This document shows, piece by piece, positions 1 through 5,899 of a stretch of DNA of 7,699 nt. A model generated the notes under the pieces. It saw nothing but the letters and a program-made list of their open reading frames with translations. It did no database searches and was not told the origin of the DNA. Position 1 is the first letter of the stretch; every line of letters begins with the position of its first letter. The DNA is from Bacillota bacterium (GTDB lineage: Bacteria; Bacillota; Clostridia; Acetivibrionales; DSM-1351), in the NCBI GenBank assembly GCA_023417285.1, contig JAEZFR010000028.1, forward strand, positions 1-7,699, given 5' to 3'. The translations under genes and the position numbers were made by a program.

Positions 1-1351
1 CAACTAACGCTGAATACATTGCTGTACCCCCTCTAGGTATCATTTCACTTGCAGCAACAATAAAGCGACTCTGCGTAGTCTCATCAAATTTTGCAACAGG
101 TAAATTAACCTTTACATCAGAAGCAAATGTAACCAAACCTACATAATTTGATTCTGAAATAACACCGGCACAAGATTTTAAAGAACTCTTTAGTTCCTCT
201 ATAGGACTACCTTCCATTGAACCTGAACAATCGCTTACGAAAATACTTACGATAGGTCTACCCCCACTCTTATTTTCTTTGTAATTTGTTTGGTCAGCTA
301 ATAAGTTAGTTCCTGAAATGCTTTCACCCTTATAATCATCATATTGATTAAACCCATATTTAGACGCTAAAGCTTGGTTTTCAGTACTTAAACAAAACTT
401 TGCAAAATCCTCTAACAACTCAGATTTTGACTTGTTTAGTATGTAATATGGGTTGTCGTGCCTTACCCCAAACGGCACAAACTTATATAAGTTAGCAAGC
501 GTCTTATTTCCCTGTATCTCCCCTGTTGAAAATTGCTGTGCCTCATATATAAAAGCATCAAGCTTTCCTGATAAAGCAGCAGTTTTCATCTGCAATGTGG
601 TGTAGCTTACAAGTGCTATCTTACTCTGAAAATCTTTAAACTTACTTGAACCATTATAATTATATATATAGTCCAGTAAGAAGTTCGCACCTGTTGAACT
701 TGCCAACGGATTTGTATAACCAAATTTAATCGTTCCAGCCTCAACATCACTTATTACTTGCTTAATGTCTTTACCATCTTTACTGACTATTCCTGCTACA
801 TTACCGGCCAACCTATCATAAGTGGGCGTTAAGCTCAATGCATCCCCCCACAACTTATTGCTTGGTGTAAATGCATCAGGTACAAACTTACCAGAACGTA
901 TATAATCAAACATTTCACCAGATGCTACGCCATAAAGTCTAATACTTCCCTTACGGTCAGCTTTCTTATTGTATGCATTAGCTACATCTATAAGCCAACG
1001 GTCAGTTGCATTATTAGTTGCTTTCTCAGTAGATGAGCAAATAATTGCTGTTACTTGGTCATTAATATTTTCATTAACAACAGCTTGTCTACCTGTCTGA
1101 AAATCAGGTAATAATGTACTTGTGTCTGACTCAGGAATATAGAATTCACTATTTACATTATCGTATATACTAGGATCATCTATTGTTTTATCAGATACTC
1201 TATTATAAAGCTTATTAACATTACTCACAGCTTCATCATAGGTATACTTGTTTTTTGTTGTATCTACCATTACATCATTACTACAACCAGCGAATAAAGA
1301 TAGTACCATAACTAATACCAATAAAATTGAATAAACACGAATTTTTTTCAT
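1..1351 (-). CDS. Lipoprotein with solute-binding domain and C-terminal VWA domain (partial, 3' end outside window)
   Basis: The reading frame is open from the ATG at 1351 to the left edge, giving 450 residues without the C-terminus. Residues 1-23 form a lipoprotein signal: K2-K3, a hydrophobic stretch, then lipobox L-F-A-G-C with C23 as the lipidated cysteine. Residues about 95-345 resemble a type 2 periplasmic binding protein of the SBP_bac_11 kind; the segment GYTNPLASSTGANFLLDYIY is typical of that fold. From about residue 368 a von Willebrand A domain begins, with MIDAS motif D374-C-S376-G-S378 and the MIDAS threonine T443 in GGTAMYS, 69 residues later. The final MIDAS Asp would lie outside the window. 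An AGGAGGT ribosome binding site at 1361-1368 fixes the start. The gene lies 22 bases after the two-helix membrane protein and is probably co-transcribed with it. It likely sits on the outer face of the membrane and binds a ligand plus a metal-dependent protein partner. The ligand is unknown. Confidence 0.88.
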   Translation of the reverse strand, partial: MKKIRVYSILLVLVMVLSLFAGCSNDVMVDTTKNKYTYDEAVSNVNKLYNRVSDKTIDDPSIYDNVNSEFYIPESDTSTLLPDFQTGRQAVVNENINDQVTAIICSSTEKATNNATDRWLIDVANAYNKKADRKGSIRLYGVASGEMFDYIRSGKFVPDAFTPSNKLWGDALSLTPTYDRLAGNVAGIVSKDGKDIKQVISDVEAGTIKFGYTNPLASSTGANFLLDYIYNYNGSSKFKDFQSKIALVSYTTLQMKTAALSGKLDAFIYEAQQFSTGEIQGNKTLANLYKFVPFGVRHDNPYYILNKSKSELLEDFAKFCLSTENQALASKYGFNQYDDYKGESISGTNLLADQTNYKENKSGGRPIVSIFVSDCSGSMEGSPIEELKSSLKSCAGVISESNYVGLVTFASDVKVNLPVAKFDETTQSRFIVAASEMIPRGGTAMYSALV

Positions 1352-1373
1352 TTTTATATTACCTCCTCTTTAC

Positions 1374-2102
1374 TTATAGCAGCCCTATGATCTGTTCCAT
1401 CTCTGCCTTTAACGTAGCAACATCCTTCTGGTCACCACTATAACTATTAAGCTTAGCACGCATACTAGCGTATAGCTCTAAGGCCCCTATAACCTCTTTA
1501 TTTGCATTTATACACGCAGTATAAAAATAATCACTAATAAGTTCATACTCAGTTACACTCGCACAATAACCAATAAAATTTGATAAGTATTTTAGCTTAT
1601 TAGAATCTATACGTCCTACCGCTTCTCTAGCTGCATCATACAACGGTTCACTTAGCAACGACGTATTTAACCAGGCTGAAAGCTTGCCTAAATCAAGAAT
1701 ACCTCGACTAATTGTTTTTAATGTTTCTATAAGCTCACCTTTTCGGCCCTGTACATCTTCATTCCAAGGTGTATTTTCCCAAGCAATTATACGAGCCTCA
1801 ATAGCTTCATAAGCCGTTTCATAACTATATGCCTGTGTACTGTAACCATCAGCTACGAGTTTTGCTTTTTCCATATCTTCTTTTGCCTCTTTTTGTGGTA
1901 AAACTCGGCTAATAACAATGGTGCCAATACCAACTAATGCTATTAATGTAGGCACTATCAATGCCCTAAGAATCTCACCCCCTGTAGGTAAGAATAATTT
2001 ACTCAGATTAACACTAGCTACAACTATACTAATTACCACTAAAACAATTCCACTCAGCCCCCACAAGTAACCACTTTGCTTATATTTCATACTTTTTTTC
2101 AC
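1374..2102 (-). CDS. Two-helix membrane protein of unknown function
   Basis: I do not recognise this 242-residue protein. Residues 12-31 and 44-65 are clear hydrophobic helices, joined by a short loop containing L-P-T-G-G. The remainder is hydrophilic, rich in Glu, Lys and Ala, apparently mostly helical, and free of catalytic motifs I can name. The N-terminus is Lys-rich, so both termini are probably cytoplasmic. The frame opens with GTG at 2102, preceded by AGGG at 2109-2112. An ATG four codons downstream, at 2090, is an alternative start. It lies 34 bases after the zinc-ribbon ORF and 22 bases before the VWA lipoprotein, which suggests one transcript and a membrane partner role. XpaC-like proteins also combine N-terminal helices with a helical tail and can occur near VWA genes. 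I see no sequence signature that would confirm that family. Confidence 0.8.
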   Translation of the reverse strand: MKKSMKYKQSGYLWGLSGIVLVVISIVVASVNLSKLFLPTGGEILRALIVPTLIALVGIGTIVISRVLPQKEAKEDMEKAKLVADGYSTQAYSYETAYEAIEARIIAWENTPWNEDVQGRKGELIETLKTISRGILDLGKLSAWLNTSLLSEPLYDAAREAVGRIDSNKLKYLSNFIGYCASVTEYELISDYFYTACINANKEVIGALELYASMRAKLNSYSGDQKDVATLKAEMEQIIGLL

Positions 2103-2136
2103 CCACTTCCCTTTTTTAGGTTTAAACTATGTAATC

Positions 2137-2379
2137 TTAATTCTCTTCAATTTGTTCAATTTTATTTTCATTATCAACATAATGCTTATGCCCTGATTTG
2201 CATATTCTAAGTATTCTTTCTCTTGGAAGAACCTTATCCGGTATTACAACACTTATTTCTTGTCAACAAAGCTTGCATTGCTTTTCTATGTGTACAAAAG
2301 ATTTAAAAAAGGATTTTGATATAATTTTATTTGATGTCCATAGGATAATTTGTGTTATGAAAATTAATATAAAAAGCAT
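2137..2379 (-). pseudogene. Small membrane-anchored zinc-ribbon ORF interrupted by an in-frame TGA
   Basis: This minus-strand frame runs from an ATG at 2379 to a TAA at 2137 and is broken once, by TGA at 2263-2265 (codon 39). Before the TGA it encodes a hydrophobic N-terminus (residues 1-14, likely a membrane anchor) and then C35-K-L-C38. After the TGA come 41 codons with convincing protein character, including VIPDKVLPRERILRICKSGH and a charged tail. C35 and C38, with C60 and H64 after the TGA, look like the four ligands of a zinc ribbon. The halves belong together because the downstream part has no ATG, GTG or TTG start of its own. TGA is one transition from TGG (Trp), so a nonsense mutation is the simplest reading; selenocysteine insertion is possible but unsupported. 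No good ribosome binding site precedes 2379, so the start is uncertain. The ORF is first after the promoter at 2430-2459 and lies 34 bases before the two-helix membrane protein gene. Confidence 0.5.
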
Positions 2380-2429
2380 TAAGCTTATCGATAGTACTTA
2401 TTATAGGAATTTGCTTTTTCATCATTTAT

Positions 2430-2459
2430 ATTCTAGCACAATATTTTTCCATATTACAA
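2430..2459 (-). promoter_or_regulatory. Probable sigma-A promoter of the VWA lipoprotein operon
   Basis: On the minus strand there is TTGTAA at 2454-2459, an 18-base gap, and TAGAAT at 2430-2435 preceded by TGC, giving an extended -10. Transcription would begin near 2423. This is the only good promoter-like sequence between the IS91 remnant and the left-hand genes. The -35 matches the consensus only moderately. Confidence 0.5.
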
Positions 2460-2472
2460 ATATATTTTACTG

Positions 2473-2607
2473 AATATCCCATCATGTTAAGGTAATATTT
2501 GGTTTATTCTGCTGCTGTATTTCTATATTATCGATTATTTTTTGGGTGTTAAGCTTTTGAACGCAGGGCAAGCCTGACATGGTATTACCATAGTTCATAC
2601 CTGTCTT
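2473..2607. other. AT-rich spacer between IS91 remnant and left operon
   Basis: Apart from the possible oriIS hairpins at 2559-2589, I see no gene, RNA or repeat here. Short frames on both strands lack ribosome binding sites and recognisable protein character. Confidence 0.5.
2559..2589 (-). mobile_element. Possible oriIS end of the IS91-family remnant, with GTTC target
   Basis: Read on the minus strand, 19 bases after the end of the transposase tail frame comes GGTAATACC, a tiny hairpin. It is followed by CAGG-CTTGC-CCTG (2564-2576), a second small hairpin, and then at 2559-2562 the tetranucleotide GTTC. IS91-family elements end downstream of the transposase gene at oriIS, which carries short hairpins, and insert next to GTTC or CTTG. 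The arrangement fits that rule, but the hairpins are short and no intact copy is available for comparison. Confidence 0.35.
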
Positions 2608-2972
2608 TTATTCTTCATATGGTGTCAGCTGTGAGTATTCATCCTCGTATGGGGATTGGAAGTCCGAATCAATTTCAGGTGAATTGTCATAAGAATTTGT
2701 GTCTGGCGTATATTCCGCAGCAGAATTCTCATGGTTTAAAGAGGTGTGTAGTTTCTCCCACTGTTCATAGCTTCTGTGATATGTGTTACAAGGCGCGCAA
2801 GCCAGTCTGTTGCCGTGAAGGGTTCCTGCTTTCCTGTTGTTTTTCCCTCGTATACTACTCTGGCTCTGCCATCCACTGTCTCGTTTTCACTTATATATTT
2901 CATACGTTCCTGTGACAGCGGGGCTCTTACTATGTACCTTGAAAGCCTTTCAATTGCTTCTTCCTCGATAAA
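2608..2972 (-). pseudogene. IS91-family (HUH, Y2) transposase, truncated and frameshifted remnant
   Basis: The minus-strand frame 2972-2736 encodes 78 residues, including AIERLSRYIVRAPLSQERM, then GKTTG and WLARLVTHI. This is the characteristic C-terminal portion of IS91-type rolling-circle transposases, beyond the catalytic region. The catalytic HUH and tyrosine motifs are absent. After THITEA the homologous frame is lost. A different frame continues through YEQWEKLHTSL into an acidic, Asn/Asp/Ser-rich tail and stops with TAA at 2608, which would suit the end of the transposase after an internal deletion and frameshift. That tail assignment is inferred. G+C is visibly higher than in the flanking spacer, consistent with foreign origin. 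The upstream end stops about 55 bases short of the serS terminator. The product cannot be functional. Confidence 0.78.
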
Positions 2973-3027
2973 TTACATTGAATGTTACCTGCCTTCATGC
3001 TCTTCTTCTCCTAGAGCTGAAAATGCC

Positions 3028-3071
3028 AAAAAAACTGCCTTAACGGATAATTTCATCCATTAAGGCAGTTT
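3028..3071 (-). terminator. Intrinsic terminator of serS
   Basis: On the minus strand an 11-base-pair stem (AACTGCCTTAA with TTAAGGCAGTT) is extended after one mismatch by GGAT/ATCC around a six-base loop. Seven T residues follow it at 3028-3034. It begins 13 bases after the serS stop codon, the usual position for a Rho-independent terminator. Confidence 0.93.
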
Positions 3072-3084
3072 AACGAGCAATATA

Positions 3085-4362
3085 TTATCTAATAACCTTC
3101 ATGCCACCCATATATGGCTGCAAAGCAACCGGTATATTAATTGAGCCATCTTCATTGAGATTGTTCTCGAGGAATGCAATAAGCATTCTTGGTGGAGCAA
3201 CAACGGTATTGTTCAATGTATGAGCGAAGTATTTACCCTCCTGCCCATCAACACGAATCTTAAGACGTCTAGCCTGAGCATCTCCTAAGTTTGAACAGCT
3301 TCCAACCTCGAAGTATTTTTGCTGTCTTGGTGACCAGGCCTCAATATCTATAGATTTAACCTTCAAATCAGCTAGATCTCCTGAGCAGCACTCAAGAGTT
3401 CTCACTGGAATATCCATTGACCTGAACAAGTCAACAGTATTCTGCCATAGCTTGTCAAACCACATCATGCTATCCTCTGGCTTACAAACAACTATCATTT
3501 CCTGCTTTTCAAACTGGTGTATTCTATACACTCCTCTTTCCTCAAGCCCATGTGCTCCCTTTTCCTTTCTGAAACAAGGTGAATAGCTGGTCAAAGTCTG
3601 AGGTAGGTTACTTTCTGGAAGTATGGTATCTATAAATTTACCTATCATGGAGTGCTCACTAGTTCCGATAAGGTATAAGTCTTCTCCTTCTATTTTGTAC
3701 ATCATCGCGTCCATTTCAGCAAAGCTCATTACACCTGTAACAACCTCACTTCTAATCATGAATGGAGGAATACAGTAAGTAAAGCCTCTATCAATCATAA
3801 AGTCTCTTGCGTATGAAATTACTGCTGAATGAAGGCGTGCAATGTTGCCCATCAGATAGTAAAAGCCACTTCCTGCAACCTTTCTAGCACTGTCTAAATC
3901 AATGCCATTGAGTTTTTCCATAATCTCAGTATGGTATGGAACCTCAAAGTTTGGTACTGTAGGCTCTCCATAGCGCTGTACTTCAACATTTTCACTATCG
4001 TCCTTACCTATAGGTACACTTGGGTCAATAATGTTTGGAATTACCATCATTATATCTTTTACCCTCTTGTCCAATTCATTTTCCTGTATCTCAAGAGCAG
4101 CAAGTTCCTCTGAGTTTGCAGTAACCTGCTTCTTTAATTCTTCTGCCTCAGCTTTTTTGCCCTGTCCCATCATAACGCCAATTTGCTTTGAAATACTATT
4201 TCTGTTTGCTCTTAATGCCTCAGCTTTGGTTTTGGCAGCCCTTAGTTCAGCATCAAGTGCTATAACCTCGTCCACCAAGCCCAGCTTATTGTCCTGAAAC
4301 TTCTTTCTCATGTTTTCCTTTACTATTTCAGGGTTTTCTCTAACAAATTTTAAATCTAACAT
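3085..4362 (-). CDS. serS: Seryl-tRNA synthetase, divergent subtype
   Basis: Cytoplasmic class II aminoacyl-tRNA synthetase that activates serine with ATP and charges tRNA-Ser (and tRNA-Sec where present). The 425 residues match the usual bacterial SerRS length. Residues about 27-105 form the antiparallel coiled-coil arm that holds the tRNA long variable arm. The catalytic domain follows, with T234-S-E236 at the serine site, motif 2 starting at F264-R-K-E267, a CSNLGD segment at 356-361, and motif 3 around R392. Motif 2 (GAHGLEERGVYRIHQFEKQE) and motif 3 (NNTVVAPPRMLIAFLEN) differ from the common bacterial GSAGRDTRGLIRQHQF and NGSGLAVGRTLVAILEN forms. The catalytic Arg and Glu positions appear kept. 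It may be the second SerRS type seen in some clostridia. The start at 4362 is supported by GGAGG at 4369-4373. Expression is controlled by the upstream T-box, and a strong terminator follows. Confidence 0.97.
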   Translation of the reverse strand: MLDLKFVRENPEIVKENMRKKFQDNKLGLVDEVIALDAELRAAKTKAEALRANRNSISKQIGVMMGQGKKAEAEELKKQVTANSEELAALEIQENELDKRVKDIMMVIPNIIDPSVPIGKDDSENVEVQRYGEPTVPNFEVPYHTEIMEKLNGIDLDSARKVAGSGFYYLMGNIARLHSAVISYARDFMIDRGFTYCIPPFMIRSEVVTGVMSFAEMDAMMYKIEGEDLYLIGTSEHSMIGKFIDTILPESNLPQTLTSYSPCFRKEKGAHGLEERGVYRIHQFEKQEMIVVCKPEDSMMWFDKLWQNTVDLFRSMDIPVRTLECCSGDLADLKVKSIDIEAWSPRQQKYFEVGSCSNLGDAQARRLKIRVDGQEGKYFAHTLNNTVVAPPRMLIAFLENNLNEDGSINIPVALQPYMGGMKVIR

Positions 4363-4429
4363 TTAATTATCCTCCATTTAATATATAGTTATATAATTTC
4401 AAATACAATGCTTTTTAAGTCTGAAGCTT

Positions 4430-4472
4430 ATTTTTATAAAGCTCATATCGTACCAATTTTCATAAAGCTCAT
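4430..4472. repeat. 17-base direct repeat in the serS leader
   Basis: The two copies, 4430-4446 and 4456-4472, share 16 of 17 bases (minus-strand form ATGAGCTTTATRAAAAT) with a 26-base period. They lie in the roughly 150-base stretch between the T-box terminator and the serS ribosome binding site, which holds no other feature I can see. Confidence 0.6.
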
Positions 4473-4514
4473 TTAATACCAAGTTTAATATATAAGACTA
4501 ATTATATATCGGAG

Positions 4515-4571
4515 CAAAATAAAAACTCCAATCCTATAATGGTATGCAAAATACCAATATGGGACGGAGTT
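4515..4571 (-). terminator. T-box regulatory terminator hairpin
   Basis: On the minus strand AACTCC (4566-4571) pairs with GGAGTT (4524-4529). The stem continues with small mismatches to TGGTAT/ATACCA around a short loop, and is followed by TTTTTATTTT. It excludes the antiterminator formed by the T-box sequence, so it should stop transcription when tRNA-Ser is charged. Confidence 0.88.
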
Positions 4572-4765
4572 AATCCGCGTTGCCACCCAAATTGCCGTAA
4601 AACGGCCCCTCAACTATGGTTCTATAAAGTAAACCATCCTCTGATTCATCATCAGCAGCTCCAAAAGTGGAAAGGTTAATTACTCCACCGATTCGCACCA
4701 CCCATCGGCTCTCTTATGAAATAAATTAATCGTAGCTTTTATCAACGCTGTATTTTATTGAATTA
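4515..4765 (-). promoter_or_regulatory. T-box riboswitch controlling serS, apparent UCC (Ser) specifier
   Basis: This leader RNA senses uncharged tRNA-Ser and lets serS be transcribed when charging falls. The T-box sequence GGGTGGCAACGCGG is at 4575-4588 and can pair with CCGTCCC just downstream to form the antiterminator. Stem I is shown by AGAGAG at 4709-4714 and the following distal hairpin (CCGAT with ATCGG). The Stem I base may be closed by CAGC (4747-4750) and GCTG. By analogy with known T-boxes, the specifier precedes A-C-U-U-U-U-G-G-A-G, which makes it UCC at 4669-4671, a serine codon that matches the downstream gene. The terminator alternative is at 4515-4571. Recognition of the element is firm; the exact specifier frame is inferred from position. 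Confidence 0.93.
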
Positions 4766-4771
4766 TATCCA

Positions 4772-4800
4772 ATTATACTTAATATAACTGTTTATCGCAA
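4772..4800 (-). promoter_or_regulatory. Sigma-A promoter of serS / T-box
   Basis: The minus strand shows TTGCGA (4795-4800), a 17-base gap, and a perfect TATAAT (4772-4777). The predicted start near 4765 lies just before Stem I of the T-box, as expected. Confidence 0.78.
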
Positions 4801-4824
4801 GGGGTTGAATTAATATTGCAAATG

Positions 4825-4914
4825 ATTTGTTTGAATAGACATTTGTTTGAATAACATTTTTTTAAATAAAATTGTTTAAGTAGCATTTGTTTAAATAACA
4901 TTTGTTTGACTTAG
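4825..4914. repeat. Tandem array of about 15-base AT-rich repeats
   Basis: Six adjoining degenerate units share the plus-strand form atttgtttRaataac. They start at 4825, 4841, 4856, 4871, 4885 and 4900 and are 14-16 bases long. The array fills most of the gap between the serS promoter and the end of the DUF1653 gene. No gene, terminator or other feature is visible in 4801-4949. Confidence 0.8.
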
Positions 4915-4949
4915 TATGTTAATCAATTTTGCATATTTTATCAATACAC

Positions 4950-5168
4950 CTACATCTCAGTAAAGCGGTAAACGAGTTCTGTACCCACCTTCACTTGTTC
5001 CGCAAACATGGATAATGGTCTTACCCATATACCCATTTCGCCATAAAGTGCCTGATAGACTACATATTCCTCCAAGGTTTCGGAATGCTTGGCGATATAG
5101 AGCACTAAATATTCCTTTCCCTTAAAGTGTTTATATTTTTTGCCCGGATGGATTTCCCTATCTAGCAT
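4950..5168 (-). CDS. DUF1653 domain protein
   Basis: A 72-residue protein that is almost entirely one DUF1653 domain. Recognisable features are the opening P-G-x-x-Y-x-H-F-K-G (PGKKYKHFKG), the central segment AKHSETLEEYVVYQALYG, and W-V-R-P-L-S-M-F near the C-terminus. The family is small, soluble and of unknown biochemical role. Family members are sometimes a domain of larger proteins; this is the stand-alone form. The start at 5168 is supported by GGAGG at 5178-5182. It follows the RimJ/RimL-type acetyltransferase gene by 36 bases with no visible terminator or promoter between, so it is probably the second gene of that transcript. No clear terminator follows it; the tandem repeat array begins within about 35 bases. 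Confidence 0.92.
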   Translation of the reverse strand: MLDREIHPGKKYKHFKGKEYLVLYIAKHSETLEEYVVYQALYGEMGIWVRPLSMFAEQVKVGTELVYRFTEM

Positions 5169-5204
5169 AAAACATTTCCTCCATTTTCACTAACCTTTAT
5201 TTGG

Positions 5205-5783
5205 CTAACAAATAGTATTCCCCAATATGTCTAGTTCATCCTTAAGGATTGAGTAGTATGTACAATCCACTAACTCACCTTTATTATTCTTGTTTATCTT
5301 TCTTAACACACCTTCATGCGTTAGTCCGCACTTTTGCATCACACGACCAGATGCTGTATTTTCACAATCGTGTCTGCCGGTAATTCTTTGGAAGCCCACT
5401 TCCTTCAACCCAAAGTTTATAACAGCTTTAGCGGCCTCAGCGGTTATTCCCTTACCCCAATATAATCTGCCGATGCAATAGCCAATCTCACAGTTCTCAT
5501 TTTGATTATCAATATTGAGAAGGCCAATAGAACCGATAACAGAACCCGTTTCCTTTAGCTCAATTGCCCATTCATATTTTTGTAAGTCATTGTATTGCTC
5601 TATCCATATTGCTAGAACTTGTTTACTAACATCTATGTTGGTATGAGTAGGCCAGGTGAGGTATTTGGTTACTTCATTATCAGAGGCCCAATTGTTGTAC
5701 ATATCCTGTGCATCCTCCATCTTAAACCTTCTTAAAATAAGCCTATTAGTTTCTAATGATTTTGTTCCGATATGATTCAGCAT
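5205..5783 (-). CDS. GNAT N-acetyltransferase, RimJ/RimL type
   Basis: A 192-residue enzyme expected to transfer an acetyl group from acetyl-CoA to an amine. The family includes ribosomal protein N-terminal acetyltransferases and many with unknown substrates. The N-terminal family signature E11-T-N-R-L-I-L-R-R is present, as is the acetyl-CoA pyrophosphate loop around W109-G-K-G-I-T-A-E-A. Near the C-terminus is the usual E-N-x-A-S segment followed by VMQKCGL. I place the start at the ATG at 5783, because a strong GGGGAGG (5794-5800) lies about 10 bases upstream. A longer frame from TTG at 5810 would put that site inside the gene. It has its own promoter (5819-5846) and probably shares a transcript with the DUF1653 gene. 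The substrate cannot be told from sequence. Confidence 0.93.
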   Translation of the reverse strand: MLNHIGTKSLETNRLILRRFKMEDAQDMYNNWASDNEVTKYLTWPTHTNIDVSKQVLAIWIEQYNDLQKYEWAIELKETGSVIGSIGLLNIDNQNENCEIGYCIGRLYWGKGITAEAAKAVINFGLKEVGFQRITGRHDCENTASGRVMQKCGLTHEGVLRKINKNNKGELVDCTYYSILKDELDILGNTIC

Positions 5784-5818
5784 ATTCAATGTTCCTCCCC
5801 ACGCTATCAATTTATGTA

Positions 5819-5846
5819 ATTATATCACCAATTCCATTTTTATCAA
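5819..5846 (-). promoter_or_regulatory. Sigma-A promoter with extended -10 for the RimJ-like gene
   Basis: The minus strand has TTGATA (5841-5846), a 16-base gap, and TATAAT (5819-5824) preceded by TGA, giving an extended -10. Transcription would begin near 5812, leaving a leader of about 29 bases that carries the strong ribosome binding site. Confidence 0.72.
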
Positions 5847-5848
5847 TT

Positions 5849-5899
5849 ATTTTTTTTATTGAAATCATCTCATCATTTTTTTATTGCAATCCTCTCATC
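5849..5899. repeat. 26-base tandem duplication across the stop codon of the two-domain GNAT gene
   Basis: Copy one (5875-5899) encodes the last codons of the acetyltransferase. Copy two (5849-5874) starts with the stop codon region and is noncoding. They differ by two substitutions and one base in the T-run. The plus-strand core is attgMaatcMtctcatc preceded by seven or eight T. Replication slippage at the T-run is the likely cause. Confidence 0.8.

Noticed and set aside
2263..2265. TGA read as tryptophan through an alternative genetic code
   Set aside because: The two-domain GNAT gene ends naturally at TGA (5873-5875), and Trp is encoded by TGG throughout the window, so a genome-wide reassignment is unlikely.
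2326..2425. Minus-strand frame starting MMKKQIPII near 2425
   Set aside because: It overlaps the zinc-ribbon ORF in another frame, would need an almost leaderless start at the predicted transcription start, and ends after about 32 codons without a recognisable domain.
2198..2473. Plus-strand 91-codon frame across the zinc-ribbon ORF and promoter
   Set aside because: It has no ribosome binding site and reads as low-complexity hydrophobic sequence. The opposite strand shows better protein character and a plausible promoter.
2619..3063. Two overlapping plus-strand frames of about 95 codons
   Set aside because: They are antisense shadows of the IS91 transposase remnant, which is recognisable on the minus strand, and the second runs into the serS terminator.
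4031..4297. Plus-strand frame inside serS
   Set aside because: It lies antisense to the strongly conserved coiled-coil arm of SerRS and has no start signals of its own.
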